Positions 17,466 through 28,385 are shown, counted from the stretch's first letter. The stretch is DNA of 64,000 nt from an uncultured Flavobacteriales bacterium (GCA_905478765.1 CAJQJY010000003.1:136488-200487), one strand, 5' to 3'. Numbers and translations: made by a program. Notes: generated by a model from the letters alone, not told the origin.

Positions 17466-20165
17466 TTATTTTTTTATTATTTGTTTTGTAATAGACTTAT
17501 TGTCAATAGTCAAACTTACAAAATAAATGCCAGATTTATAATCTTTAATATTTAACTGTATAGCATTAGTTCCAAAGTATAATTTCTGATTGTGCTCCTG
17601 TCCTACTTTTCTACCCAATTCATCATAAATTATAACTTTTGCATCTGCAATTTTATCAATAGTAATTACTAAAGATACTCTATCAACTACAGGATTAGGA
17701 AATACTTTTAAATTAACATCAGCTGTAATATTATCAGTTGATAATACATCCCCAATTGAAGTAAGGTTAGTTTGATAAATTCCATTTCCATGGGTAGCTA
17801 CAACTAACAGTCCATCATTCTCTCTGTATTCTAAGAACTCAACAACTACAGCCCCAATTTCAGTAGCTCCCACTTGCTCCCAAACGGTATTATTATCATC
17901 TAGAGTTGCTGTGCCAAAAAGTCCAACTGAAGTACCAACTAAATACAAAGTACTATTGTCTAAAGGAATAATCTTTGCTGTACGGCAAGAAGGACCATTT
18001 CCACTTCCACTAGGGTTTTGCTCCAAGTTTCCAGCAATTTTATTCCAGCTTTGCCCTCCATCCATACTATGAAAAAGTGAATAAACTGAATAGTTAGAAT
18101 ACACTATCATCACTTCATCAGCATTATCTGGATTTACTGCTATATCGTACACATAAGAATTAGAACCTGTTAATGGATAAGGAAGCTCAACAATTGCAGG
18201 ATCTCCAGCATGTGCATTATCAATTCGGAATATCTTTTTGTACTTAGTACCTAAATACACCACATTTGCAGGATTAACTGATGTTTCAATAGTAGTAATT
18301 ATCATAGTAGGATTAGGTATAGTATCTGAGAACATCTCCCACCCAAAATCATTTTTAGCATGTGAATTGTTATATGGAATATTTACTATATCATTATTCC
18401 TCCAAAGTTTATTTCCAGCAGCCATATATAAAATATCAGAGTTCTTATCCATTACTAAAGGATTGATAAACATATAATCATTACTATCAACTGATATAGG
18501 GTCCATACGGTTGAAAGCCAATCGCTCACCATTATTATCTAACTTCATTTTGTACATCACTCCTCTTTGTATTGTAAGGTAAAAATCTTCCTCATTATCA
18601 GCAATACCTCCAAAGCAACCATCACCATTAAAAGGCATATTCCAGATGGCCTGTACGCTAGGATCAAAAGTTACAAAGTTTCCATTATCCTGAAAACCTC
18701 CATGCATAACATCAGAATTTGCATTTCTACTGATACTAACACCATAAAGCTGAGATGTATAATATCCGTTATTTAATGAAGTCCACTCCACCGTATCTGC
18801 AAACGTATCATTGGATTTATATACTCCACCATCAGTAGCAGATAATATCACATTAGCATCAGAAGGTAAGAAGAGTAAATCGTGCTGATCAGGATGATGA
18901 TTAGGATAAACGCCCCAATTCCCATCTCCCTCTTCTGAACCTATAAAATACCCTCCAATTATCATAGTATTATTAGGTGTTGTAAATCCATCAGAAGAGC
19001 GCCAAAGGTTAGTTCCTCCAATGTAAACTGTATTAGGATCAGTCGGATGAACCTTAACTAGCAAATCATAACCCCCTTGAGCATTAAAATTATCAAAAGA
19101 AGTTGATTGATTAGCAGGTATATTTGATGAAAGATTAACCCAAGAACTATCTGAGGAATCATACCTCCAAAGAGATGTCCAAGTTTCACCATTAAAGAAA
19201 ACATCAGTTTGTTGTCCGTAATTATCAGTTTCAGCAGCAAGGAAGTAAACTTCATTCTCATTGCTAGGATTTACACCAATTGCAATTCTCCCATATGTTG
19301 GTGGAAACAAAGAATCCGTAATATTTGTCCAGTTTTGTCCATCTAATGAATACCAGATCCCTTTATCTAATCCATCAGAAGAAAGTGTAGCATAAACTTC
19401 TCCACTAGATGTAACTTCTACATTGTTGTAATAAGTACTTCCGCCTCCTAATTCTTTCACCCAACTATCTCCCCCATTCTCACTTCTGTATATTGTTCCG
19501 TAAGTAGCTGCATAAATTACATCTAAACTATCATTTGATGGATCTGTTTTTATATTCCAAATAAAATCAAAGTTACTATCAAAACCATTAGTATTAGTTG
19601 CCGTAACAGCTAAAGAATCCCAACTTAAACCTCCGTCAACTGATTTATATATACCATTTCCACCGTAATAAGATTCTCCTCCACTAGCGGAACTGCCTGT
19701 AAGTTCTCCACTACCAAAATACCAAATATTTTCTTTTCCTGCTCTTTTATCCTGAGCAACACAAGTAACATTGTGCAATTGATTTGGATCGGTAGTCATA
19801 TCCCAACTTAATCCACCATCAGTTGAGCGAAACATACCCCCACTTGCACCTCCTGCAAATAGAATGTTTTCATCTAGTATGTCCATTGCTAAAGCACGAG
19901 TACGTCCTCCCACATTGTACGGCCCCCTATGCAACCAGCTTGATTTATTGAATGCAGTTGATTTTGGTAATGTTTTAGCAAATATCATTTCTTTTTGCCT
20001 GATGTTGTTTGGTATTTCTCCTGTATTTGGGTCAGCTAATCGCATCTTTTCCCATACTACTCTTTCAGCAGGATTATCTGATGCAAATGCAACTTGTTTT
20101 TTAGGTGATTGTGTACAAGAAGTAAATAAAAATACTCCTAATAGATATGCTAGTAATTTATTCAT
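17466..20165 (-). CDS. BNR/sortilin-type beta-propeller protein with lipobox and T9SS type A sorting domain
   Basis: The 899-aa protein contains many Asp-box/BNR-type repeats (FRSTDGGLSW, YKSVDGGLSWD, YRSENGGDSW, FHSMDGGQSWN), giving a multi-bladed propeller like VPS10/sortilin and glycosidase-like proteins. The last ~80 residues form a classical T9SS type A domain: VFPNPVVDRVSL, VIIYDELGRKVG and GIYFVSLTIDNKSITKQIIKK. Unusually, the N-terminus carries a lipobox (LFTSC, Cys 17) rather than a plain signal peptide. It is probably exported to or beyond the cell surface. No catalytic residues were identified, so enzyme activity should not be assumed. Confidence 0.85.
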   Translation of the reverse strand: MNKLLAYLLGVFLFTSCTQSPKKQVAFASDNPAERVVWEKMRLADPNTGEIPNNIRQKEMIFAKTLPKSTAFNKSSWLHRGPYNVGGRTRALAMDILDENILFAGGASGGMFRSTDGGLSWDMTTDPNQLHNVTCVAQDKRAGKENIWYFGSGELTGSSASGGESYYGGNGIYKSVDGGLSWDSLAVTATNTNGFDSNFDFIWNIKTDPSNDSLDVIYAATYGTIYRSENGGDSWVKELGGGSTYYNNVEVTSSGEVYATLSSDGLDKGIWYSLDGQNWTNITDSLFPPTYGRIAIGVNPSNENEVYFLAAETDNYGQQTDVFFNGETWTSLWRYDSSDSSWVNLSSNIPANQSTSFDNFNAQGGYDLLVKVHPTDPNTVYIGGTNLWRSSDGFTTPNNTMIIGGYFIGSEEGDGNWGVYPNHHPDQHDLLFLPSDANVILSATDGGVYKSNDTFADTVEWTSLNNGYYTSQLYGVSISRNANSDVMHGGFQDNGNFVTFDPSVQAIWNMPFNGDGCFGGIADNEEDFYLTIQRGVMYKMKLDNNGERLAFNRMDPISVDSNDYMFINPLVMDKNSDILYMAAGNKLWRNNDIVNIPYNNSHAKNDFGWEMFSDTIPNPTMIITTIETSVNPANVVYLGTKYKKIFRIDNAHAGDPAIVELPYPLTGSNSYVYDIAVNPDNADEVMIVYSNYSVYSLFHSMDGGQSWNKIAGNLEQNPSGSGNGPSCRTAKIIPLDNSTLYLVGTSVGLFGTATLDDNNTVWEQVGATEIGAVVVEFLEYRENDGLLVVATHGNGIYQTNLTSIGDVLSTDNITADVNLKVFPNPVVDRVSLVITIDKIADAKVIIYDELGRKVGQEHNQKLYFGTNAIQLNIKDYKSGIYFVSLTIDNKSITKQIIKK

Positions 20166-20234
20166 TTTTTTGGTTTTTTAATATTGGTAAAAATATCAAA
20201 TTAATTATCAATTCGCTAATCAATAGTAAAAGTG

Positions 20235-20242
20235 TAAATTTG
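20235..20242 (+). promoter_or_regulatory. TAnnTTTG -7 box for acyl-CoA mutase
   Basis: Reads TAAATTTG followed by CA, 23 nt upstream of the ATG at 20266. Confidence 0.7.
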
Positions 20243-20265
20243 CAACCCTAAATAAAGTACAAACT

Positions 20266-23200
20266 ATGGAACAAATAGAAATATATACCCCCAATAATAA
20301 AGTAAGAATTGTAACAGCAGCATCTCTATTTGATGGGCATGATGCTGCTATCAATATTATGAGAAGAATTATACAAGCAACTGGTTGTGAGGTAATTCAT
20401 TTGGGGCATGATAGAGGTGTAGAAGAAGTAGTAAATTGTGCTATTGAGGAAGATGCAAATGCTATTGCAATGACTTCTTATCAAGGAGGACATACTGAGT
20501 ACTTAAAGTATATGTATGACTTGTTGCAAGAGAAAAAAGCTACACACATAAAAATATTTGCAGGTGGTGGTGGAACTATTTTACCAGAAGAGATAAAAGA
20601 ATTAGAGGCATATGGTATCACACGAATCTATCACCCAGATGATGGTAGATCAATGGGATTGCAAGGAATGATAAACGACCTAATTAAGCGTTCGGACTTT
20701 TTAGTAGGAGAAAAACTTGAAGGTGGTATAGCTGAGATAAAAGAACAAAATGTTAATGCTATTGCTCGTATGATATCAGCTGCAGAGAATTGCCCAGAAA
20801 AACATGCTACTACCCTATCCAAAATTAAAAAGATTGCTGCAAAATCAGAAGCTCCAGTTCTAGGGATTACTGGAACAGGTGGTGCAGGAAAATCATCGTT
20901 AGTAGATGAATTGGTAAGAAGGTTTATAGCTGATTTACCAGATAAAAATATTGCTATTGTATCGGTAGATCCTTCTAAACGAAAAACGGGAGGAGCTTTA
21001 TTAGGAGATAGAATAAGAATGAATGCCATAAAATCCGATCAGGTATATATGCGTTCATTGGCAACTAGGCAAGCAAACCTTGCCTTATCTGCACATGTAC
21101 AAGATGCTATTAATGTACTAAAAGTTGCAAACTATGATTTAATCATTTTGGAAACTTCTGGTATTGGTCAGTCTGACACTGAAATATTAGATCATTCGGA
21201 TGTTTCCCTTTATGTAATGACACCAGAATATGGTGCTGCTACTCAGTTGGAAAAAATTGATATGCTGGATTTTGCTGACCTTATCTCCATCAATAAATTT
21301 GATAAAAAAGGAGGATTGGACGCCATAAGAGATGTGAAAAAGCAATACCAAAGAAACAATACTCTTTTTGATAAAGATGTAAATAGCATGCCCGTTTATG
21401 GTACTATCGCTTCACAGTTTAACGACCCAGGAGCCAATTCGCTTTACAAAGCAATAATGGATAAGTTCTCCGAAAAAGGATTAGGAAACTTCAATTCCTC
21501 TTTTGAAATAACGGATGAAATGAGTGAGAAGATATTTGTAATTCCACCCAACAGAGTGCGTTACTTATCAGAAATATCAGAAAATAACAGAGCATACGAT
21601 AAATGGGCAATTGACCAAAAGGACATTGCACACAAACTGTACGCATTACAAAAATCATTAGAAATATTAACAGGTGCTAGTGAGGAAGTAATCGCACAAA
21701 TAAAAAAGGAATACGAAACGATTTCTTTGGATTTACATCCTAAAAACAAAATACTAATCGACACTTGGGAAGAAGTACAAAAAAAGTACCAAGAAAAGAT
21801 TTTCAAATTTAAAGTTAGGGATAGAGAAATTTCTATTCAAACAGATTCCACTTCCCTTTCTGGTAATTCTATTCCTAAAATTTCTTTACCAAAATATGAA
21901 GCTTGGGGAGACCTTTTAAAATGGCAATTACAGGAAAATGTTCCAGGTGAATTCCCCTTTACTGCCGGATTATTTCCTTTTAAAAGAGAAGGAGAAGACC
22001 CAACAAGAATGTTTGCTGGTGAAGGAGGGCCCGAAAGAACAAACAAGCGTTTTCACCTTGTAAGTTTAGGTATGCCTGCAAAACGACTTTCTACTGCTTT
22101 TGATTCCGTAACTCTTTACGGAAATGATCCAGGAAAAAGACCTGACATCTATGGTAAAATTGGAAATGCAGGAGTTTCTATCTGCTGCTTGGATGATTTG
22201 AAAAAACTCTATTCAGGTTTTGAATTGGCCAATCCAATGACATCTGTAAGTATGACCATAAATGGGCCTGCTCCTATGTTATTGGCTTATTTTATGAATG
22301 CTGCTATTGACCAAGAATGTGAAAAATACATAAAGCAAAACGGATTAGAAAAAGAGGTAGATAAAAAGATAGAAAAAATATACAAAAACAAAGGAGTAAC
22401 TAGACCAATATACCAAGGAAAACTTCCAGAAGGAAATAATGGATTAGGACTTTATCTACTAGGAGTTACTGGAGATGAAGTTTTAGAAGATATCATCTAC
22501 CAAAAAATAAAAACTGAAACTTTAACTAAAGTTAGAGGAACGGTACAAGCAGATATTTTAAAAGAAGACCAAGCACAAAATACTTGTATTTTCTCTACTG
22601 AATTTGCACTCAGAATGATGGGTGATGTTCAGGAATATTTTATTGATAATGGAGTGAGGAACTTCTACTCTGTTTCTATTTCTGGCTACCATATTGCTGA
22701 GGCAGGTGCTAATCCAATATCTCAATTAGCATTTACACTAGCTAACGGTTTTACTTATGTTGAATACTACTTAAGTAGAGGAATGGACATCAATGAATTC
22801 GGACCCAATCTTTCGTTCTTCTTCAGTAATGGTGTTGATCCTGAATATGCAGTAATTGGGCGTGTTGCTAGAAGGATTTGGGCAAAAGCCATGAAGAATA
22901 AATATGGAGCCAACAAAAGAGCTCAGATGTTGAAATATCACATACAAACTTCTGGTAGATCTTTACACGCACAGGAAATTGACTTTAACGATATTCGTAC
23001 TACTTTGCAAGCACTATATGCTATTTATGATAACTGTAATTCTTTACACACTAATGCCTATGATGAAGCCATTACTACTCCTACTGAAGAGTCAGTAAGA
23101 AGAGCTATGGCAATTCAATTAATTATAAATAAAGAATTAGGACTTGCCAGAAACGAAAACCCAATCCAAGGATCATTTATCATTGAAGAATTAACTGATT

Positions 23201-23634
23201 TAGTAGAGGAAGCAGTACTTACTGAATTCGATAGAATAACAGAAAGAGGTGGTGTGTTAGGTGCTATGGAAACTATGTACCAAAGAAGTAAGATACAGGA
23301 GGAAAGTCTGCATTATGAACATTTAAAACACTCAGGTGAATTCCCAATTATTGGAGTGAATACCTTCTTAAATAAAAAAGGTTCTCCTACTGTAATTCCT
23401 GAGGAAGTAATTAGAGCAACAGAAGAAGAAAAACAATACCAAATTAAAATGTTAGATGAATTACATAAAGGCAGTAAAGATAAATCTGCAGCACTATTAT
23501 GTAATTTGCAAAATGCAGCAATCCAGAACAATAATATATTTGGATTATTAATGGATGCAGGGAAAGTTTGTTCATTAGGAGAAATTACAAATGCACTATT
23601 TGAAGTAGGCGGGCAGTACAGAAGGAATATGTAG
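20266..23634 (+). CDS. icmF: Fused acyl-CoA mutase (IcmF-like: B12 domain, MeaB-type GTPase, mutase large domain)
   Basis: At 1122 aa this is a single-chain cobalamin-dependent mutase. Residues ~12-145 form the B12-binding domain ([10 protein letters not shown] with the lower-ligand His 25, and [11 protein letters not shown]). Residues ~195-410 form a G3E-family GTPase chaperone (P-loop GTGGAGKSS at 203-211, [21 protein letters not shown]). The rest is the mutase barrel ([44 protein letters not shown]-type region). The order matches isobutyryl-CoA mutase fusions rather than two-subunit methylmalonyl-CoA mutase. It would isomerise isobutyryl/butyryl-CoA or a related acyl-CoA. It is monocistronic, with a strong terminator. 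Confidence 0.92.
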   Translation: MEQIEIYTPNNKVRIVTAASLFDGHDAAINIMRRIIQATGCEVIHLGHDRGVEEVVNCAIEEDANAIAMTSYQGGHTEYLKYMYDLLQEKKATHIKIFAGGGGTILPEEIKELEAYGITRIYHPDDGRSMGLQGMINDLIKRSDFLVGEKLEGGIAEIKEQNVNAIARMISAAENCPEKHATTLSKIKKIAAKSEAPVLGITGTGGAGKSSLVDELVRRFIADLPDKNIAIVSVDPSKRKTGGALLGDRIRMNAIKSDQVYMRSLATRQANLALSAHVQDAINVLKVANYDLIILETSGIGQSDTEILDHSDVSLYVMTPEYGAATQLEKIDMLDFADLISINKFDKKGGLDAIRDVKKQYQRNNTLFDKDVNSMPVYGTIASQFNDPGANSLYKAIMDKFSEKGLGNFNSSFEITDEMSEKIFVIPPNRVRYLSEISENNRAYDKWAIDQKDIAHKLYALQKSLEILTGASEEVIAQIKKEYETISLDLHPKNKILIDTWEEVQKKYQEKIFKFKVRDREISIQTDSTSLSGNSIPKISLPKYEAWGDLLKWQLQENVPGEFPFTAGLFPFKREGEDPTRMFAGEGGPERTNKRFHLVSLGMPAKRLSTAFDSVTLYGNDPGKRPDIYGKIGNAGVSICCLDDLKKLYSGFELANPMTSVSMTINGPAPMLLAYFMNAAIDQECEKYIKQNGLEKEVDKKIEKIYKNKGVTRPIYQGKLPEGNNGLGLYLLGVTGDEVLEDIIYQKIKTETLTKVRGTVQADILKEDQAQNTCIFSTEFALRMMGDVQEYFIDNGVRNFYSVSISGYHIAEAGANPISQLAFTLANGFTYVEYYLSRGMDINEFGPNLSFFFSNGVDPEYAVIGRVARRIWAKAMKNKYGANKRAQMLKYHIQTSGRSLHAQEIDFNDIRTTLQALYAIYDNCNSLHTNAYDEAITTPTEESVRRAMAIQLIINKELGLARNENPIQGSFIIEELTDLVEEAVLTEFDRITERGGVLGAMETMYQRSKIQEESLHYEHLKHSGEFPIIGVNTFLNKKGSPTVIPEEVIRATEEEKQYQIKMLDELHKGSKDKSAALLCNLQNAAIQNNNIFGLLMDAGKVCSLGEITNALFEVGGQYRRNM

Positions 23635-23650
23635 AAAAAATATATAAAAA

Positions 23651-23671
23651 GCTCCTAAAAAGGAGCTTTTT
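23651..23671 (+). terminator. Bidirectional Rho-independent terminator
   Basis: The stem GCTCCT/AGGAGC (23651-23656 with 23661-23666) has an AAAA loop, five T after it and five A before it. It can end the mutase transcript on the plus strand and the tRNA transcript on the minus strand. Confidence 0.9.
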
Positions 23672-23678
23672 AAACTAG

Positions 23679-23752
23679 TAGCGTGAGGGAGATTTGAACT
23701 CCCGACCTCAGGGTTATGAATCCTGCGCTCTAACCAACTGAGCTACCACGCC
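23679..23752 (-). tRNA. tRNA-Met (CAT anticodon), elongator type
   Basis: A 74-nt cloverleaf reads on the minus strand. The acceptor is GGCGTGG with TCACGCT (G-U at both ends) and discriminator A; the D arm contains AGCTCAGTTGGTTAGAGC; the anticodon stem CAGGA/CCCTG-type encloses the loop TTCATAA; the T arm is GGGAG-TTCAAAT-CTCCC. The anticodon is CAT. The first pair is G-U rather than an unpaired C-A, so it is not an initiator. A lysidine-modified tRNA-Ile2 is the alternative reading. CCA is not encoded. Confidence 0.93.
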
Positions 23753-23762
23753 AAAACGGCTG

Positions 23763-23770
23763 CAAATATA
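23763..23770 (-). promoter_or_regulatory. TAnnTTTG -7 box for tRNA-Met
   Basis: Reads TATATTTG followed by CA on the minus strand, 10 nt before the mature 5' end of the tRNA. Confidence 0.7.
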
Positions 23771-23851
23771 TCGTTTTCAATAATTCTGTAATAGAAAATC
23801 GAATAATTTTAAAAATAATTTGTAACTCTATTTAATTCAAGTAAATAAGCA

Positions 23852-23859
23852 TACATTTG
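23852..23859 (+). promoter_or_regulatory. TAnnTTTG -7 box for START-like gene
   Basis: Reads TACATTTG followed by CG, 16 nt upstream of the ATG at 23876. Confidence 0.68.
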
Positions 23860-23875
23860 CGAAAATCGAATTTCT

Positions 23876-24262
23876 ATGGCAGAATTAATTAAATATAGTT
23901 TAGAATTCCCTATTTGTTCATCAGTATCAATTCTTTATAAAAGATTAAGTTCTCCTGAAGGATTAGCAGAGTGGTTTGCTGATGATGTAGTTGTTAAAGA
24001 TAAAATGTATAAGTTTTTTTGGAATGGAGTTGAGCAGTCTGCGAAACTGCAAAAGAAAGAAATGAATGGGCTTATTAGATACAAATGGATTGAAGATGAT
24101 TCTAGTGAAGGGTATTTTGAATTCTTAATACAGATTGATGAAATGACCCAAGATGTAGCTCTTATAGTAACTGATTTTGCTGAAGATGAAGATGAAAAAG
24201 AAGAGCAAACAAATCTTTGGACAAAACAGATTGATCAACTTAAAAGAGCAATTGGCTCTTAA
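23876..24262 (+). CDS. START-like (AHSA1-related) domain protein
   Basis: The 128-aa acidic cytosolic protein begins with a helix-grip-fold pattern (YSLEFPICSSVSILYKRLSSPEGLAEWFADDV) typical of START-like/AHSA1-type proteins of Bacteroidetes, followed by alternating strands and a C-terminal helix that ends WTKQIDQLKRAI. The family binds hydrophobic ligands in a deep cavity, but the ligand is not known. It lies 19 nt before the LptF/G-type permease gene and is probably co-transcribed with it. Confidence 0.82.
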   Translation: MAELIKYSLEFPICSSVSILYKRLSSPEGLAEWFADDVVVKDKMYKFFWNGVEQSAKLQKKEMNGLIRYKWIEDDSSEGYFEFLIQIDEMTQDVALIVTDFAEDEDEKEEQTNLWTKQIDQLKRAIGS

Positions 24263-24281
24263 GCTTTAGAATTTTACTTTA

Positions 24282-25664
24282 ATGAAACGGCTACACCTTT
24301 TTCTTGTTAAATCATTTTTAGGGCCATTTATTGCAACTTTTTTTATTGCAATATTTTTACTTTTAATGCAATTCCTATGGAAATATATTGATGATTTAGT
24401 TGGAAAGGGATTAGATTTTAATCAAATAGCCTTACTTCTTTTTTACGCATCAGCAAGATTTGTGCCAATAGCATTACCTATTGCGATGCTTTTAGCTTCA
24501 GTTATGGTTTTTGGGAAACTAGCAGAACAATATGAATTAGTAGCTCTCAAATCAGCAGGAATATCATTAACTAGGATATTATTTCCTATAACTTTAGTTG
24601 TAATAACGTTAAGTTATGGTTCATTTCTATTTTCAAATTATGTAATGCCAATTGCAAATTTAAAGAATGGATCTATGATATATGACATTCAAAAAAAGAA
24701 ACCCTCTTTAAATATAAAGGAAGGGATTTTTTATAAAGATATTGAGGGGTTTAGTATTAAAATTAATGACAAGAACACTTCTGACAATACACTTAAAGAT
24801 ATCATTATATATGACCATACATCAAAAAATGGTAATGATAAAGTAATTATTGCAGAGAAAGGGATTATGCAGTTAACTTCAGATGAAAAATTTCTTGAAT
24901 TAATACTTTATAATGGTCATTCTTATATTGATTTGCCAAATAAAAAGAAGAAAAAACCTTATAGAACAACTCATTTTAAGGAAGATTTAATAATGTTTAA
25001 TTTAGCAAGTTTTAGCAAATCAACTAATAGTGAAAAACTTTACAAAGGACATTATGCAATGCTTAATAATAAGCAATTAAATCTAGCAATTGATTCGTTA
25101 GAGATTAATTATATAGATAAGTTAAAACTCTTTTCTAAAAACATTATAAATAAGTATAAAACTTCAACTGAAGTTGATAGTTCAATTAATTTTAACACCT
25201 TACCTGCTAATGAAAAAAAGCAACAATATGATATAGCTATTAACAAGCTAAGTTCGCTAAAGTCAGTTGCAAATTCAAATAAAGATGAATTAGAATACAG
25301 AAGGGTAATCATTACAAAACATAAAATAGAATGGCATAGAAAATTAAGCCTTGCGGTAGCTTGTTTACTTCTCTTCTTAATTGGAGCCCCACTTGGGTCT
25401 ATTATCAGAAAAGGTGGCTTTGGTATTCCAGTACTTATATCAGTTTTATTCTTTATCCTTTTTCATGTAATAAATATGATAGGAGAAAAATCAGCAAAAG
25501 ACTTAAGTATGCAAGCTTTAGAAGGAATGTGGTTGGCTAATTTAGTATTTCTACCATTAGCAATATTTTTAATTTTTAAAGCAATGAATGATACTAAAAT
25601 ATTTGATTTTTCAAATTTGACTATACTTTTTAAAAGACCAATAAAATTGAAACAATTTCAGTAA
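24282..25664 (+). CDS. LptF/LptG-family LPS export permease
   Basis: The 460-aa inner-membrane protein starts with LHLFLVKSFLGPFIATFF and has three N-terminal membrane helices (including LPIAMLLASVMVFGKLAEQYELVALKSAGIS), a long periplasmic beta-jellyroll region and three C-terminal helices (LACLLLFLIGAPLGSIIRKGGFGIPV). These are the signatures of YjgP/YjgQ. It partners with LptB ATPase to extract lipopolysaccharide from the inner membrane. Whether it is LptF or LptG cannot be decided here. The neighbouring ribBA promoter sits only 8 nt after its stop. Confidence 0.9.
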   Translation: MKRLHLFLVKSFLGPFIATFFIAIFLLLMQFLWKYIDDLVGKGLDFNQIALLLFYASARFVPIALPIAMLLASVMVFGKLAEQYELVALKSAGISLTRILFPITLVVITLSYGSFLFSNYVMPIANLKNGSMIYDIQKKKPSLNIKEGIFYKDIEGFSIKINDKNTSDNTLKDIIIYDHTSKNGNDKVIIAEKGIMQLTSDEKFLELILYNGHSYIDLPNKKKKKPYRTTHFKEDLIMFNLASFSKSTNSEKLYKGHYAMLNNKQLNLAIDSLEINYIDKLKLFSKNIINKYKTSTEVDSSINFNTLPANEKKQQYDIAINKLSSLKSVANSNKDELEYRRVIITKHKIEWHRKLSLAVACLLLFLIGAPLGSIIRKGGFGIPVLISVLFFILFHVINMIGEKSAKDLSMQALEGMWLANLVFLPLAIFLIFKAMNDTKIFDFSNLTILFKRPIKLKQFQ

Positions 25665-25671
25665 AATCTAC

Positions 25672-25679
25672 TATTTTTG
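25672..25679 (+). promoter_or_regulatory. TAnnTTTG -7 box for ribBA
   Basis: Reads TATTTTTG followed by CA, 18 nt upstream of the ATG at 25698. A TTG at 25647-25649, 22 bp upstream inside the permease gene, is a plausible -33 element. The box excludes the in-frame ATG at 25677 as the likely start. Confidence 0.68.
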
Positions 25680-25697
25680 CACCATCAAAAATACAAT

Positions 25698-26909
25698 ATG
25701 AAATTTAACACTATAGACGAAGCAATTGCTGATATTAAAGAAGGAAAAGTAGTAATTGTTATTGATGATGAGAACAGAGAGAATGAAGGAGATTTTGTTG
25801 CTGCTGCTGAGCTTGCTACTCCAGAAATGATTAACTTTATGGCTACTCATGGAAGAGGTTTAATTTGCACCCCATTATTAGAAAGTAGATGTGATGAATT
25901 AGGATTGGATTTGATGATTGGTAAAAATTCTGCTGCTTTTGAAACACCATTCACTATTTCAATTGATTTAGTTGGAAATGGTTGTACAACAGGAATTTCA
26001 GTACAAGATAGAGCTAAAACTGTACAAGCTCTTGTTGATCCAAACATTAGACCTGAAGAACTAGGTAAGCCTGGTCATATATTTCCATTAAAAGCAAGAA
26101 ATGGTGGTGTATTAAGAAGAGCAGGACATACTGAAGCAGCTGTTGATCTAGCAAGATTAGCAGGATTACAACCTGCTGGAGTTATTGTTGAGATTTTAAA
26201 TGAAGACGGTACAATGGCTAGAACAAATGATTTATTTAAAATAGCTGCGAAGTTTGATTTAAAGTTCATCACAATTAAAGATCTAATTGAATATAGAATT
26301 AAAAACGAAACTTTAATATCAGAAGAAGCAGAAGTAGCGTTGCCAACTGAATATGGTGATTTTAAAATGAAAGCTTACAAGCAAACAACTAATGATCAAT
26401 TGCATTTAGCAATTTACAAGGGAGAATGGGAGGAAAATGATGAAGTTTTAGTGAGAGTTCATTCATCATGTATGACTGGCGATATATTTGGGAGTTGCAG
26501 ATGTGATTGCGGACCTCAATTAGAACAAGCTTTAACACAAATTGAAAAAGAAGGAAAAGGAGTGTTAGTTTATATGAACCAAGAAGGAAGAGGAATAGGT
26601 CTTCTTAATAAACTTAAAGCATACGAACTACAAGAAAAAGGAAGAGATACTGTTGAGGCAAATACAGAATTAGGTTTTAATGCTGACGATAGAGATTATG
26701 GTGTGGGAGCTCAAATTTTAAGAGCAATGAATGTAAGTAAAGTAAAATTACTTAGTAATAATCCAAAGAAAAGAGTTGGACTTGTGGGTTACGGAATTGA
26801 GATAGTTGAGTCAGTAGCCATTGAAATAGCTTCTAACAAACATAATAAACTTTATCTTAAAGCTAAAAGAGATAAAATGGGACATTCATTAAAAAACCTA
26901 GATGAGTAA
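25698..26909 (+). CDS. ribBA: Bifunctional 3,4-dihydroxy-2-butanone-4-phosphate synthase / GTP cyclohydrolase II
   Basis: The start at 25698 is preferred over 25677, giving 403 aa. The N-terminal half is RibB ([35 protein letters not shown]). The C-terminal half is GTP cyclohydrolase II, with the zinc cysteines in [15 protein letters not shown] and the NQEGRGIGL motif. It supplies both precursors at the start of riboflavin synthesis. Both catalytic halves appear intact. The 3' end overlaps tsaD by 8 nt. Confidence 0.96.
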   Translation: MKFNTIDEAIADIKEGKVVIVIDDENRENEGDFVAAAELATPEMINFMATHGRGLICTPLLESRCDELGLDLMIGKNSAAFETPFTISIDLVGNGCTTGISVQDRAKTVQALVDPNIRPEELGKPGHIFPLKARNGGVLRRAGHTEAAVDLARLAGLQPAGVIVEILNEDGTMARTNDLFKIAAKFDLKFITIKDLIEYRIKNETLISEEAEVALPTEYGDFKMKAYKQTTNDQLHLAIYKGEWEENDEVLVRVHSSCMTGDIFGSCRCDCGPQLEQALTQIEKEGKGVLVYMNQEGRGIGLLNKLKAYELQEKGRDTVEANTELGFNADDRDYGVGAQILRAMNVSKVKLLSNNPKKRVGLVGYGIEIVESVAIEIASNKHNKLYLKAKRDKMGHSLKNLDE

Positions 26910-27918
26910 GGAGCCTATTATATTAGGAATAGAATCCTCATGTGATGATACTTCAGCAGCAATAATTCAGGGGCAGAAAATCCTTTCAAATGAGATAGCT
27001 AACCAAGAAATACATTCTCTTTACGGTGGAGTAGTTCCTGAATTAGCATCTAGAGCACATCAGCAAAACATAATACCAGTAGTAGATACAGCAATAAAAA
27101 AAGCAAATATTAATAAAGAAGATATAGATGCAATCGCATTTACTAATGGCCCTGGACTTTTAGGATCATTATTAGTAGGAAGTTCATTTTCAAAATCGTT
27201 TGCATTAGGAATGAATATTCCATTAATTAATGTAAATCATATGCAAGCGCACATTCTCTCCCACTTTATTGATGAAGGGAAACCAATGCCTGAATTTCCA
27301 TTTTTATGTCTAACAGTTTCAGGAGGACACACACAAATTGTTAGAGTTGATAGCCCTTCTAACATGGAAGTAATTGGTACTACTCTTGATGATGCTGCTG
27401 GTGAAGCTTTTGATAAATCAGCTAAGATTCTTGGGCTACCCTACCCTGGTGGGCCATTAATTGATAATCATGCAAAAAATGGAAATATACTTGCCTTTGA
27501 GTTTGGTAAACCAAATATTAAAAACTTAGATTTTAGTTTTAGTGGACTAAAAACTTCAATCTTGTATAAAATACAGAATAATACTCAAAAGAATCCTAAC
27601 TTTATTAAGGATAACCTTCAAGATTTATGTGCATCAATACAATATAGCATCGTTACTATCTTATTAAAAAAAATAGAAAAAGCAATTAAGCAAACAGGAA
27701 TTAAACAATTGGCAATTGCTGGAGGCGTGTCAGCTAACTCTTACTTAAGAAGTGAATTACAGCAATTATCAAATGAAAAGCATTATAAGCTATATGTACC
27801 TAAGTTTGAATATTGCACTGATAATGCAGCTATGGTTGCAATATCAGGTTATTTTAAATTTTTAGTAAAGGATTTTGCTGAACAAAACATATCTCCTTCT
27901 GCTCGCCAACTCTTTTAA
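26902..27918 (+). CDS. tsaD: tRNA N6-adenosine threonylcarbamoyltransferase
   Basis: The 338-aa ASKHA-fold protein begins [15 protein letters not shown] and carries the metal-binding pair H113 and H117 in [10 protein letters not shown], the SGGHTQIV loop and the C-terminal CTDNAAMVA. It installs the threonylcarbamoyl group on A37 of ANN-decoding tRNAs, working with TsaB/TsaE encoded elsewhere. Length and motifs are complete. It overlaps the end of ribBA by 8 nt. Confidence 0.97.
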   Translation: MSKEPIILGIESSCDDTSAAIIQGQKILSNEIANQEIHSLYGGVVPELASRAHQQNIIPVVDTAIKKANINKEDIDAIAFTNGPGLLGSLLVGSSFSKSFALGMNIPLINVNHMQAHILSHFIDEGKPMPEFPFLCLTVSGGHTQIVRVDSPSNMEVIGTTLDDAAGEAFDKSAKILGLPYPGGPLIDNHAKNGNILAFEFGKPNIKNLDFSFSGLKTSILYKIQNNTQKNPNFIKDNLQDLCASIQYSIVTILLKKIEKAIKQTGIKQLAIAGGVSANSYLRSELQQLSNEKHYKLYVPKFEYCTDNAAMVAISGYFKFLVKDFAEQNISPSARQLF

Positions 27919-28147
27919 GCATGATTAAAAGTTAGATACAGATATTACTTTCTCTATTTATGAAAAAGACTAGCGTAATATAACAATTTAATAGCAAAGA
28001 AGAAACATAAAAAGTAGCTAGAAAAAGGATCTTTAACTTTCACACTTGAAGATAACACAAAATTTGTAGATTATGTTTTGGATAGTATTTTAGGATCTTA
28101 ACTGCAAACAAAAAAACATTAAATTATTTTAGTGATAGCTATTATAC
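27919..28147. other. Non-coding debris between tsaD and the GNAT relic
   Basis: No intact gene, hairpin terminator or RNA is seen here. A short plus-strand open stretch at about 28035-28100 reads like protein (a run resembling GSLTFTLEDNTKFVDYVLD), ending in TAA, but has no start and no recognisable family. It is probably the remains of a decayed gene. Confidence 0.4.
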
Positions 28148-28324
28148 ATGAATTCACATATAATTGCTATTAAAAAAACAATAAATACTATGTGAGAATA
28201 TGCAATAAATAATTGAATAATTAGATTAGAATTAGAAGTTTTTAAAAGTAATAATGTGGTTATTTCTTTCTATCAAAAAACAGATTTTGAAGAAGAAGGA
28301 ATTAAAAAGAATGCTTTTTTTTAA
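28148..28324 (+). pseudogene. Decayed GNAT N-acetyltransferase C-terminal fragment
   Basis: One frame starting at the ATG at 28148 reads, with two in-frame TGA stops (28193-28195 and 28214-28216), through the typical GNAT C-terminal pattern. It contains EYAINN, then IIRLELEVFKSNN, then VISFYQKTDFEEEGIKKNAFF. The second TGA falls where this subfamily often has Trp (a one-base change from TGG). The N-terminal half with the acetyl-CoA loop is missing and the frame breaks again after 28324. This is a dead remnant of an acetyltransferase gene. Confidence 0.72.
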
Positions 28325-28385
28325 TGAAAATATGTGGAAGAAATGAAATATCAAAAATTATTTAGTGATTTACTAAAATTTGCAT

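Noticed and set aside
20188-20195. TATTTTTA on the minus strand upstream of the BNR-repeat gene as a promoter box.
   Set aside because: One mismatch at the most conserved G in very AT-rich sequence, and chance occurrence is likely.
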